DNA of 64,000 nt from Dactylosporangium sp. AC04546 (GCF_022095675.1 NZ_JAHYSG010000053.1:1-64000); one strand, 5' to 3'; shown: positions 36,084 to 43,014, counted from the stretch's first letter. The notes: a model not told the origin generated them from the letters alone. Program-made: numbers and translations.

Positions 36084-36154
36084 TGCGCCGCGCCAGGATC
36101 GAACTGGCGTCCCCGGTTTAAGAGACCGGTGCTAACCCACTCAGCTAGCGGCGC
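36084..36154 (-). tRNA. tRNA-Lys(CTT)
   Basis: Acceptor GCGCCGC/GCGGCGC with A73. Anticodon arm CCGGT-CTCTTAA-ACCGG with T33, and T-arm GCCAG-TTCGATC-CTGGC. A clean cloverleaf; reads AAG. Confidence 0.9.
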
Positions 36155-36168
36155 ATGGATGTTGCTCG

Positions 36169-36244
36169 TCGGGCTGGCCGGATTCGAACCGGCGGCCTCC
36201 GCCTCCCGAAGACGGCGCGCTGAACCAAGCTGCGCTACAACCCG
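36169..36244 (-). tRNA. tRNA-Pro(CGG)
   Basis: Acceptor CGGGTTG/CAGCCCG with C1-G72 and A73, the expected Pro identity. Anticodon loop TTCGGGA, T-loop TTCGAAT. Reads CCG. Confidence 0.9.
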
Positions 36245-36250
36245 AATGCG

Positions 36251-36323
36251 TACCCCTGGCGAGAGTCGAACTCGCATACCCACAGTTTCGTAAACTGCTG
36301 CTCATCCGTTGAGCTACAGGGGC
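36251..36323 (-). tRNA. tRNA-Arg(ACG)
   Basis: D-arm GCTC/GAGC, anticodon loop TTACGAA, T-arm GCGAG-TTCGACT-CTCGC, A73. The first acceptor pair is G-T. Reads CGN with A34 (inosine in most bacteria). Confidence 0.9.
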
Positions 36324-36334
36324 GTTGTGCTGCG

Positions 36335-36407
36335 TACCCGACCAGGGATTCGAACCCTGAACCTCCGCGATCTGAGCGCGGCGCCTCTTCCGTTGGGCCA
36401 GACGGGC
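36335..36407 (-). tRNA. tRNA with CAG (Leu) anticodon but class I architecture
   Basis: Perfect anticodon arm CCGCG-CTCAGAT-CGCGG with T33 and anticodon CAG, and T-arm CAGGG-TTCGAAT-CCCTG. The variable loop is only five bases (AGGTT), whereas bacterial leucine tRNAs are class II with a long variable arm. The acceptor has a G-T first pair and one T-T mismatch. Charging identity is uncertain. Confidence 0.75.
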
Positions 36408-36412
36408 TTGGA

Positions 36413-36481
36413 TGGACAACCTCGGTATCGAACCGAGCGGGCGCTGTTTGCAAGACAGCACTGCGCACCTGCGCGTCGCCC
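36413..36481 (-). tRNA. tRNA-Ala(TGC) with shortened D-arm
   Basis: Anticodon arm GCTGT-CTTGCAA-ACAGC, T-arm CTCGG-TTCGATA-CCGAG, A73. The acceptor GGGCGAC/GTTGTCC contains the G3-T70 wobble that defines Ala tRNAs. Only about 13 bases lie between positions 9 and 27, so the D-arm is unusually short. Confidence 0.8.
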
Positions 36482-36485
36482 ACAG

Positions 36486-36557
36486 AGCCGGCGGGGAGGC
36501 TTGAACTCCCTCCTCGCGATTACGAGTCGCGTGCACCACCTGTCGTGCTGCACCGGC
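36486..36557 (-). tRNA. tRNA-Thr(CGT)
   Basis: Acceptor GCCGGTG/CGCCGGC, D-stem GCAC/GTGC, anticodon arm CGCGA-CTCGTAA-TCGCG, T-arm GGGAG-TTCAAGC-CTCCC. Reads ACG. Confidence 0.88.
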
Positions 36558-36571
36558 GTGGTTTCCTGACG

Positions 36572-36646
36572 AGCCGAGACCGAGATTCGAACTCGGGACC
36601 TTCCGCGTACCGGGCGGACGCTCTGACCTGACTGAGCTACATCGGC
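36572..36646 (-). tRNA. tRNA-Thr(GGT) with C33
   Basis: D-arm GCTC/GAGC, anticodon arm TCCGC-CCGGTAC-GCGGA and T-arm CCGAG-TTCGAAT-CTCGG. Anticodon GGT is preceded by C instead of the almost universal T33. The acceptor GCCGATG/TCTCGGC has a T-C mismatch. Confidence 0.8.
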
Positions 36647-36653
36647 AATCCTG

Positions 36654-36724
36654 CTGGGAGCGGAGGACTCGAACCTCCACGGCCGGAACCAAAGTCCGGT
36701 GGCCTGCCGTTAGCCGAGCTCCCA
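36654..36724 (-). tRNA. tRNA-Gln(TTG)
   Basis: Acceptor TGGGAGC/GCTCCCA with the weak T1-A72 first pair typical of Gln and G73. Anticodon loop CTTTGGT, T-arm GGAGG-TTCGAGT-CCTCC. Reads CAA. Confidence 0.9.
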
Positions 36725-36739
36725 ATCTCGGCACAACCG

Positions 36740-36813
36740 TGCCCCGCGCCCGGATCGAACGGGCAACCTCCGGTGCTTCACGCCGGTGCTTCTGCCTTCT
36801 GAGCTTGCCGGGC
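36740..36813 (-). tRNA. tRNA-Phe(GAA)
   Basis: Anticodon loop GTGAAGC with T33, T-arm GCCCG-TTCGATC-CGGGC, A73. The acceptor GCCCGGC/GCGGGGC has one G-G mismatch, and pair 31-39 is C-A. Confidence 0.82.
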
Positions 36814-36824
36814 AAGGAACAACG

Positions 36825-36896
36825 TGGAGTCGCGGGGAATTGAACCCCGGCCTTCGGTCTGCCGAGCCGATGCTCTACCAACTGAGCTACAACCCC
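36825..36896 (-). tRNA. tRNA-Ala(GGC) with C33
   Basis: Acceptor GGGGTTG/CGACTCC includes G3-T70, the Ala identity pair, with A73. D-arm GCTC/GAGC, T-arm CGGGG-TTCAATT-CCCCG. The anticodon loop TCGGCAG places GGC after C33, with a C-A pair at 31-39. A 7-bp hairpin (36901-36921, TCCCGCG/CGCGGGA) separates it from the next tRNA. Confidence 0.8.
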
Positions 36897-36929
36897 ATGG
36901 TCCCGCGCCTGCGACGCGGGATGACACAG

Positions 36930-37002
36930 TCGGGAACCGGGGAGTCGAACCCCGCACTTCCTGGTCCCAGGCCAGGTCCGGTCACCGAGCCGGTCGTTCC
37001 CG
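36930..37002 (-). tRNA. tRNA-Pro(TGG) with C33, first tRNA of the array
   Basis: A very clean cloverleaf: acceptor CGGGAAC/GTTCCCG with C1-G72 and A73, D-stem CCGG/CCGG, anticodon arm CCTGG-CCTGGGA-CCAGG, T-arm CGGGG-TTCGACT-CCCCG. The base before the anticodon TGG is C33 rather than T33. Confidence 0.85.
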
Positions 37003-37097
37003 ATACAACCGCTGCATCCACTGTGGACTTGTCAACGAACGGAGGCGTGCTTGTCTGCGGGACCGGCGCATCGCCGTCCCTGTGCGGAAAAAGAAGA

Positions 37098-37127
37098 ACC
37101 GCCCGGTCCCTGTCGGGAGCGGGCGGT
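37098..37127 (-). terminator. Rho-independent terminator after the 38-codon ORF
   Basis: Stem ACCGCCCG/CGGGCGGT with a 14-base inner region. On the minus strand it is followed by TTCTTCTTTTTCC, a real U-rich tail that is rare in this GC-rich window. It lies 19 bp past the small ORF and about 95 bp before the first tRNA. Confidence 0.75.
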
Positions 37128-37146
37128 CGAAGGATGCGCGTGACGC

Positions 37147-37263
37147 TTATCCTCGACGCCGTCCCAGGGCGAGATGCTTCGGTCGGAAGGCCGCGGCGGC
37201 CGTGGGCAGCGCGGCACCGAACGCCGGCAGCTGCCGGGGTTGGGTGGCGGTCCACGTCGTCAT
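37147..37263 (-). CDS. 38-residue basic peptide of unknown function
   Basis: ATG at 37263 with AAGGAG seven bases upstream; stop TAA at 37147. The product starts MTTWTATQPRQLPAFG and ends in a basic tail, RPKHLALGRRRG. It has a good sigma-HrdB-like promoter (37307-37335) and a U-tailed terminator (37098-37127), so it is a complete miniature gene just upstream of the tRNA array. It could be a small regulatory peptide, a leader, or the visible part of a small RNA gene. No family recognised. Confidence 0.55.
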   Translation of the reverse strand: MTTWTATQPRQLPAFGAALPTAAAAFRPKHLALGRRRG

Positions 37264-37306
37264 CGGTCTGCTCCTTCGAAGCTTGGGCTCTCGCTGTACA
37301 TCAACC

Positions 37307-37335
37307 AAGGTACGCGCCGGATCCAAAGCAGGCAA
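37307..37335 (-). promoter_or_regulatory. Housekeeping-type promoter for the 38-codon ORF
   Basis: On the minus strand, TTGCCT (37335-37330) and TACCTT (37312-37307) are separated by exactly 17 bp. This is a good match to an actinobacterial principal-sigma promoter, about 45 bp before the ATG at 37263. The remaining 37336-37541 interval shows no gene. Confidence 0.6.
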
Positions 37336-37541
37336 CGCTTTTTCGTGCCACCGACCGATTCCTGACCGGCGGCGGGCTGCGTGTTCGCTGAACTCGATGA
37401 CCTGCCGCGTAGGGCTCATGCGAACAGCCGCACCAGCCGGGGGCAGCGCCGACTGACCTCGGGCTCTTCCCCCACACGGCGTCAGTCGAGGTCGGCACGC
37501 CCGCAGCGTAGACCGCGACTGATCGGGCCGGGCGGCGTGAC

Positions 37542-38600
37542 ATGCTTGGGGGCATGCGACGGTGGTGGATCGTCAGCGGGGTCGTGGTCGTCGTGCTTGC
37601 CGGGGTCGGGGCCGTTGCCTGGTGGCGGGGGTGGTTCGCCGACCCCACCGTTGAGGATGCCCCGACCGTAGCGGCTGACGTCGAGGTCGTCGCCCGCCAT
37701 CTTGAAGCGCCGTGGGGGCTTGCGTTTCTGGCCGACGGGTCGGCGCTCGTCACCGAGCGCGACAGTGCCCGCATCCTCAAGGTCACCGCGAGCGGGGCGG
37801 TGACCGAGGTGCAGAAGATCGCCGAGGCCCGGCCGCGCGGTGAGGGCGGGCTGCTCGGCATCGCGGTGCGTGACGACTGGGTGTACGTCTACTACACCGC
37901 CGAGGACGACAACCGGGTCGCCCGGATGCGCCTGGGCGAGCCACCGCAGCCCATTCTCACCGGCATCCCGAAGGCCGGCAACCACAACGGCGGGCGGATC
38001 GCGTTCGGGCCCGACGGGATGCTGTACATCGGGACGGGCGACGCCGCCCAGTCCAGCCGCTCGCAGGACCGGGCCAACCTCGGCGGCAAGATCCTGCGGG
38101 TCACGCCCGAGGGGCGGCCCGCGCCGGGCAGCCCGTTCGGCGACAGTCCGGTGTGGACACTCGGCCACCGTAACGTGCAGGGACTGGCCTGGGACGCCGA
38201 CGGGCGGATGTTCGCGACCGAGTTCGGGCAGAACCGCTACGACGAGCTCAACCGGATCGAGCCGGGCCGCAACTACGGCTGGCCCGAGGTCGAGGGTAAG
38301 GGCGGCGACAGCCGGTACGCCGACCCTGTCGCCACGTTCGCCACCGACGACGCGTCGCCGAGCGGCCTGGCCATCGCCGGCGGCCGGGCCTACGTGGCGT
38401 GCCTGCGCGGCCAGAAGGTGTACCGCCTGGGCCTCGACGGCGGCGACCCGCAGGCCCTGCTGGCCGGCCGGTACGGGCGGATCCGGCACGTCGCGGCCGC
38501 CCCCGACGGCTCGCTGTGGGTGCTGACGTCGAACCGCGACGGCCGGGGCCAGCCGGAGGACGACGACGACCGCATCCTCCGGCTCCGGCCACCGGCTTAG
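37542..38600 (+). CDS. PQQ-dependent sugar dehydrogenase-like, membrane-anchored
   Basis: 352 residues, or 348 from the second ATG at 37554, which has GGGGG just before it. One N-terminal transmembrane anchor (WWIVSGVVVVVLAGVGAVAWW) is followed by a six-bladed propeller of the GDSL/soluble glucose dehydrogenase (Hhip-like) family: LEAPWGLAFLADGSALVTERD, GEGGLLGIAV, GNHNGGRIAFGPDGMLYIGTGD, LGHRNVQGLAWD and EPGRNYGWP. The catalytic-type His (GNHNGG) and Arg positions are present. It oxidises sugars at the outer face using PQQ in characterised relatives; real substrate unknown. Confidence 0.8.
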   Translation: MLGGMRRWWIVSGVVVVVLAGVGAVAWWRGWFADPTVEDAPTVAADVEVVARHLEAPWGLAFLADGSALVTERDSARILKVTASGAVTEVQKIAEARPRGEGGLLGIAVRDDWVYVYYTAEDDNRVARMRLGEPPQPILTGIPKAGNHNGGRIAFGPDGMLYIGTGDAAQSSRSQDRANLGGKILRVTPEGRPAPGSPFGDSPVWTLGHRNVQGLAWDADGRMFATEFGQNRYDELNRIEPGRNYGWPEVEGKGGDSRYADPVATFATDDASPSGLAIAGGRAYVACLRGQKVYRLGLDGGDPQALLAGRYGRIRHVAAAPDGSLWVLTSNRDGRGQPEDDDDRILRLRPPA

Positions 38601-38601
38601 G

Positions 38602-38728
38602 CCGGCAGCGGCAGGTGCCGGGTCGGTGGTGGGCTCACCGTCGGCGGTGGCAGCATCGCCCTTGGGCAGCGGCTGGCCGTTGTTGCGGTACTGCGCGATC
38701 CGGCCGACGGCGATCCCGGCGTGGCCAA
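38602..38728 (-). pseudogene. Remnant of an Ldh_2 (malate/lactate dehydrogenase-like) gene
   Basis: The minus strand reads VGRIAQYRNNGQPLPKGDAATADGEPTTDPAPAAAG in one frame. It matches the conserved internal segment of the Ldh_2 family (compare ...G.PIP.GWALDADG.PTTDP.AALAG). Nothing else of the roughly 340-residue enzyme remains between the sugar dehydrogenase and ABC transporter genes, so this is a decayed fragment. Confidence 0.65.
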
Positions 38729-38751
38729 GTCGCCGCCGACCAGATGGGAGC

Positions 38752-40485
38752 CTAGGCGCCTCGGGTCTTCCAGGCCTCCCAGAGGCGGGCGTAGGCGCCG
38801 CCCGCGGCGACCAGCTCGGCATGGTTGCCCTCCTCCACCACCTTGCCGCCGTCGAGCACCACGATCCGGTCCGCCGCCGCGGCCTGCGTGAGCCGGTGCG
38901 CGACGACGAGCGTCGTGCGGCCCTCCGTCGCGGCCAACGCGGAGCGCTCCAGGTCCCGCGCGCCCAGGCTGCCGGCCTCGGCGGTCGCCTCGTCGAGGAT
39001 CGCGATCGGCGGGTCGGCCAGCACCACCCGGGCCAGGGCGAGCTGCTGGGCCTGCGCGGCCGTCAACGCGTGGCCGCCCTCCCCCACCACGGTCGCCAGC
39101 CCGTCCGGCAGCGCCCGCGCCCAGTCGAGCGCGCCGACCGTCGCCAGGGCCGCCTCCGCCTCCGCGTCGGTCGCCTCCGGCCGGGCCAGCCGCAGGTCCT
39201 CGACCAGCGGCCCGGCGAACACGTGCGTCTCCTGGGTGACGATCGCCGTGCAAGCCCGCAGGCCGTCGGGGTCGCGGGCCACGCCGCCGACGCTCACCGT
39301 GCCCGCGCGGGGCCGCAGCAGGCCGGCGGCCAGCGCGGCGAGGGTCGTCTTGCCGGCGCCGGTCGACCCGACCAGCGCCACGCGTGTGCCCGGCCCGACC
39401 CGGACCGTCACGCCGTGCAGCACGTCGTCGCCGTCGTCGTAACCGAACCGCACACCGTCGAGGACCAGTTCCGGTGCATCCGGTGCGATGGTCACGCCCT
39501 CGCCGGTCTCCTGCGGGATCGTCACCACACCCACCAGCCGGGCCAGCGCCGCGCCGCCCGCCTGGATCTCGGCGAAACTGAACAGCAGCCCGCCGATCGG
39601 GTTGAACAGCCGGTGGAACAGCACCGCGGCCGCCGCTGTCTGCCCCACCGTGACCTGGCCGGCCCGCACCAGGAACCAGCCCACGACCACGATCGAGGCC
39701 ACGCCCACGAACTCGGCCCGGTTGACCCGGGCGACCAGCCGCGTGAACAGCCGGAACACACCCACGGCGAGGTCCCGGGCGCGGGCCGACGCCGCGTCGA
39801 TGCCGCGCAGGTGGCGCTCCTCCAGGCGGTACGCGTGCACCGTCGGCCGCCCGAGCATGCTCTCCACCAGCAGGCGCGAACGGTCGGCGATCGCCTCCCG
39901 CTCGGCCGCGTACACCGGGGCCGAGCGCGGCAGGTACCAGCGCAGGCCGAGCGCGTACATCGGCAGGGCCACCGCGCCGGCCAGGCCCAGGCGCCAGTCG
40001 ATGCCGGTCATCGCGGCCAGGCTCAGCACTGCCAGCAGTACCGATGAGATCATCGTCGGCAGGATCTCGGACACGACCCGGCCGACCGCCGCGACGTCCG
40101 GACCGACCCGCGACAGCAGGTCGCCGCGGCCCGCGCGGTCCAGGGTCGCGGCCGGCAGCCGCAGCGCCCGCTCCACCGTCGCCTCCCGCAGCGCGGCCAG
40201 GATGTGGCCGCCGGCCCGGGCCACCAGGTACGCCGCGAGACCGGTCGTCGCCCCCGCCACCAGCGCGGCGACGCCGATCACGGCCCCGATCCCGGCGATC
40301 GTCCCGGCCGGCGCGCCGGCGCGGACCCGGTCGACGAGCTCGCCGAGCGCGCTCACCGGCACGACCGACGCGGCCGCGCCCAGCAGGCCGACCCCGACGG
40401 TCAGGCCGACCTCGAGCCGGCGCCGGCCCAGCTCGCGGCGCAGCCAGCGCCAGGCCTCGCGCCCGGTCGCGACGGGAAGCGTCAT
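38752..40485 (-). CDS. ABC transporter permease-ATPase, subunit with intact Walker motifs
   Basis: 577 residues: six transmembrane helices in about the first 310, then a nucleotide-binding domain. Walker A GSTGAGKTTLA, Walker B IAILDEATAEAG with the catalytic Glu and an H-loop LVVAHRLTQ are intact. The signature is LTAAQ instead of LSGGQ. Its partner at 40547-42226 has the opposite pattern. The ATG at 40485 overlaps the stop of a 22-codon micro-ORF (ATGA). The pair follows an IdeR-like iron box and resembles heterodimeric siderophore transporters of the IrtAB type; direction of transport is uncertain. Confidence 0.85.
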   Translation of the reverse strand: MTLPVATGREAWRWLRRELGRRRLEVGLTVGVGLLGAAASVVPVSALGELVDRVRAGAPAGTIAGIGAVIGVAALVAGATTGLAAYLVARAGGHILAALREATVERALRLPAATLDRAGRGDLLSRVGPDVAAVGRVVSEILPTMISSVLLAVLSLAAMTGIDWRLGLAGAVALPMYALGLRWYLPRSAPVYAAEREAIADRSRLLVESMLGRPTVHAYRLEERHLRGIDAASARARDLAVGVFRLFTRLVARVNRAEFVGVASIVVVGWFLVRAGQVTVGQTAAAAVLFHRLFNPIGGLLFSFAEIQAGGAALARLVGVVTIPQETGEGVTIAPDAPELVLDGVRFGYDDGDDVLHGVTVRVGPGTRVALVGSTGAGKTTLAALAAGLLRPRAGTVSVGGVARDPDGLRACTAIVTQETHVFAGPLVEDLRLARPEATDAEAEAALATVGALDWARALPDGLATVVGEGGHALTAAQAQQLALARVVLADPPIAILDEATAEAGSLGARDLERSALAATEGRTTLVVAHRLTQAAAADRIVVLDGGKVVEEGNHAELVAAGGAYARLWEAWKTRGA

Positions 40486-40568
40486 CGCAGCACCGCCGCG
40501 CGGCTGACGTCGGCAAGCGTCATCGCGTGGGTGACTTCGGGACGCGTCATCGCAGCACCGCCGCGCGG
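40479..40568. repeat. 25-bp direct repeat from tandem duplication at an ABC gene junction
   Basis: The same 25 bases occur at 40479-40503 and 40544-40568, 65 bp apart, with a shorter copy of the GCGTCATCGCG part near 40518. Each carries the last codons of the upstream ABC gene plus the ATG of the downstream one. The duplication creates the micro-ORF listed separately. Confidence 0.85.
40482..40550 (-). CDS. 22-codon micro-ORF coupling two ABC transporter genes
   Basis: The product MTRPEVTHAMTLADVSRAAVLR starts in an ATGA overlap with the upstream ABC gene stop and ends in an ATGA overlap with the downstream ABC gene start. Its C-terminus (SRAAVLR) copies the end of the upstream protein (YRAAVLR), and MTLADV echoes the downstream start MTLPVAT. 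It therefore arose by an in-frame tandem duplication of the junction. It preserves ribosome hand-over between the genes; the peptide itself may have no function. Confidence 0.6.
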   Translation of the reverse strand: MTRPEVTHAMTLADVSRAAVLR

Positions 40569-42226
40569 TACGTGGCGTCGGCCGCGCCCAGCGTCTCGTG
40601 CGTGCCCTCGGCCGTCGCCTGCCCCGCGTCGACGACCACGACCCGGTCGGCGACGGCCAGCAGCGCCGGGCTGCTCGTCACGACCAGCGTCGTCAGCCCG
40701 CTGCGCAGCGCCCGCACCCCGCGGGCGATCGACTGCTCGGTGACCGCGTCCACCGCCGTCGTCGGGTCGTGCAGCACCAGCACCGGCGGCCGGGCCAGCA
40801 GCGCCCGCGCGAGCGCCAGCCGCTGCCGCTGCCCGCCCGACAGCCCCGCCCCCCGCTCATCGACCGCATGGTGCGCCGCGACCACCTCGTCGGCCGCGGC
40901 CGCCCGGACCGCGGCGTCCAGCCCGTCGTCGTCCGCGGCACTGCCCGGGTCGAGGTTCTCCGCGACGGTACCGGCGAACAGGTCGGTGTTGTGCGGCTCC
41001 ACGAGCAGCGTCGCGCGGGCGTGGGCCAGGTCGAGGTCGTGCAGCGGGACGCCGCCGAGGCGCACCTGGCCGTCGTACTCCCCCGGCGCCGCCCGTCCGG
41101 CGAGCACCTGCATGAGGGCGTCGGCGTCCCCCGGCCGGTACACGGCGACGCCCACGAACTCCCCGTGCTTGATCGTGAGGTGGAGGCCGTCGAGCGACCC
41201 GTGCCGCAGCGCGTCGATCTCCAGGTTCAGCGGTCTGCTGGTTCGCGTCGCTCCCGCCGGGAGCACAGGCTCGGCACCGAGCACCAGCGCGACCCGCTCG
41301 GCCGACCCGCGGGCCTCGGCCACCCAGCTCGGGATGATGGCGAGCAGTCCGAGCGGCTCCATCAGAAACTGGGCGAGCCCGATCACCGCGATCAGCTCCC
41401 CGACCGTGATCCGCCCGGTCAGCGCGAACCACCCGGCGAGCACCGCGACCCCGCAGGCGAGCAGCCCGCTGGCCGCGGTGGACGCGGCGAGGTAGCTCCC
41501 CTGGGTCCGCGCGGCCCGCAGTGAGGCGTGCATCGACGCCTGGCTGACGCTCCGGTACCGCCGCGCCGCGGCACGCTCCGCCCCGACACCTTTGAGGGGC
41601 CGGATCCCGGCGACGAGGTCGGTCGCCAGCGCCGCGGCCCGCCCGGCCAGCTCCTGCTGCGCCTCGACCCGCCGCGTGATCCGCGGCGCCGCGAACTGCA
41701 GCCCGGCCAGCACCACGGGCGTCCCGACGAGCACGGCAACCCCGAGCCGCCAGTCGACGGCGATGAGCACGACCCCGCTCACGATCGTGGCGGTGAGGGC
41801 CCCGGCGATCCGCGGCACGTAGTCGAGCAGGTACGAGACGTTGTCCGCATCGGTCGAGGCGACGGTGAGCAGCTCGCCGGCCCGCAGCTCGGTCCGGATC
41901 CCGCGCGGATGCAGAATCTTGGCGGCGAGCTCGTCGCGGAGCACGTACGCCTCGTCGGCGATGGCCTGCATGAGCTGCCGGGCCCCGCAGCGGTAGCACA
42001 TGGTGAGCGCGGTGAAGAGCACCCCGAGCGCCGCGACCCATCCCACGAGCGCGAGGCCGTCACCGGGCGCGACGGCGCGGTCGATCCCGACCCCGATGAG
42101 GATGGGGACGGTGGCCTCGCAGAGCTGATGCCCACAGATGAGCAGCGTCCCGAGCCCGAGCCGCCGCCGGTTCCGCCGGAGCGCGGTCCGCAGAGTCCCC
42201 GGCCCGGTAGGCGTGCCGCTCGGCAT
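40547..42226 (-). CDS. ABC transporter permease-ATPase, degenerate Walker subunit
   Basis: 559 residues from the ATG at 42226, chosen for AGGAGGA upstream; longer starts would lie next to the iron box. Six transmembrane helices are followed by a nucleotide-binding domain. In it, Walker A is replaced by VAVYRPGDADALM (no GKS/T) and Walker B/Glu is LVLHDPTTAVD (His and Asp in place of Asp and Glu). The signature LSGGQRQR is perfect. It can therefore supply the signature, but not the catalytic residues, to the composite site with its partner. The IdeR/DmdR-like box at 42304 suggests iron starvation induces the pair. Confidence 0.85.
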   Translation of the reverse strand: MPSGTPTGPGTLRTALRRNRRRLGLGTLLICGHQLCEATVPILIGVGIDRAVAPGDGLALVGWVAALGVLFTALTMCYRCGARQLMQAIADEAYVLRDELAAKILHPRGIRTELRAGELLTVASTDADNVSYLLDYVPRIAGALTATIVSGVVLIAVDWRLGVAVLVGTPVVLAGLQFAAPRITRRVEAQQELAGRAAALATDLVAGIRPLKGVGAERAAARRYRSVSQASMHASLRAARTQGSYLAASTAASGLLACGVAVLAGWFALTGRITVGELIAVIGLAQFLMEPLGLLAIIPSWVAEARGSAERVALVLGAEPVLPAGATRTSRPLNLEIDALRHGSLDGLHLTIKHGEFVGVAVYRPGDADALMQVLAGRAAPGEYDGQVRLGGVPLHDLDLAHARATLLVEPHNTDLFAGTVAENLDPGSAADDDGLDAAVRAAAADEVVAAHHAVDERGAGLSGGQRQRLALARALLARPPVLVLHDPTTAVDAVTEQSIARGVRALRSGLTTLVVTSSPALLAVADRVVVVDAGQATAEGTHETLGAADATYRAAVLR

Positions 42227-42303
42227 CGCGACGTCCTCCTCGCCTGTCACCGGCACAAGCCGCGCGCCGTGCTCCGCCCGGGCTTCACTCATCCGGGCCA
42301 AAG

Positions 42304-42322
42304 TCAGGGAAGACTAACCTAA
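42304..42322 (-). promoter_or_regulatory. IdeR/DmdR-like iron box
   Basis: On the minus strand TTAGGTTAGTCTTCCCTGA, 15 of 19 matches to the actinobacterial iron-box consensus TTAGGTTAGGCTCACCTAA. It lies 78 bp before the preferred start of the ABC transporter pair. Ferric-iron-loaded DmdR/IdeR would repress from here. Confidence 0.7.
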
Positions 42323-42436
42323 CTTCACCGCTGCCGGGAGAGGCCGCCTGAGACAGCGATCAACACCACGCTCGCCGAGCCCGCCGCGTGGCCCGCCACA
42401 CCCGCTCAAGCTTCCTAGGAACCTAGTTTGCAAGCC

Positions 42437-42961
42437 TCAGTCGGGGAGTTGGTGCAGGAGGAAGATGCCGCCCAGCGCCGGGCGGTCGCCGCGCTCGTGA
42501 TCGGTCGCCACATATTCGTCGAGGATCGCCAGGATTCTGCGGTCCAGCTCGGCGATCTCGTCGGCGGACAGGTGGAGGGTGAAGCGCTCGTACAGGCGGA
42601 CCGACGCCGGGCCCGCCTCGCGGAGCTCCTCCGTGAAGGCCGCCACCGGCGCGTACGCCGTGTCGGGGTCGGCGTCCACCAGCGGGCCGTCGAGCCACCA
42701 CGTCATGCCGGTCGAACGGTACGGCTTCTCGAGCGCGCCGCTCTCCCCCGCCCGCACGGGCGCCGCCTCGAGCAGGCCGGCCGCCGCGAGCATCTTGACG
42801 TGATAGAGGACCGTGCCCGGGTCACGGTCCAGGCGGTCGGCGAGCTGCTTGTTCGTCAGCTCGTGGTCCTGGCAGAGCCGCAGGATCCGCAGCCGCAGGG
42901 GATGACCCAGCGCCTTGGCCTCCTGGGCGGTCGCCGGACGGCGTCGAGGTGCTTCGCTCAC
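42437..42961 (-). CDS. ArsR-type winged-helix regulator
   Basis: 174 residues. The HTH is near the N-terminus: EAKALGHPLRLRILRLCQDHELTNKQLADRLDRDPGTVLYHVKMLAAAGLL, the ArsR/HTH_20 pattern. The longer C-terminal part includes EKPYRSTGMTWWLDG and a helix DEIAELDRRILAILDEY. No metal-binding Cys pair is present, so it probably senses a small molecule. It is divergent from an MFS exporter across an inverted repeat (TGGAAAAT...ATTTTCCA) that it probably binds. Confidence 0.85.
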   Translation of the reverse strand: MSEAPRRRPATAQEAKALGHPLRLRILRLCQDHELTNKQLADRLDRDPGTVLYHVKMLAAAGLLEAAPVRAGESGALEKPYRSTGMTWWLDGPLVDADPDTAYAPVAAFTEELREAGPASVRLYERFTLHLSADEIAELDRRILAILDEYVATDHERGDRPALGGIFLLHQLPD

Positions 42962-42981
42962 GCCTCATCGTACGGTACTAG

Positions 42982-43014
42982 TGGAAAATCTTCCCATCGA
43001 TGGAGTATTTTCCA
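42982..43014. promoter_or_regulatory. Inverted repeat between ArsR and MFS genes
   Basis: TGGAAAAT (42982-42989) and ATTTTCCA (43007-43014) are exact complements separated by 17 bases. They sit between the divergent starts (42961 and 43020) and are AT-rich against the GC-rich background. This is the likely operator and promoter region for both genes. Confidence 0.65.
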
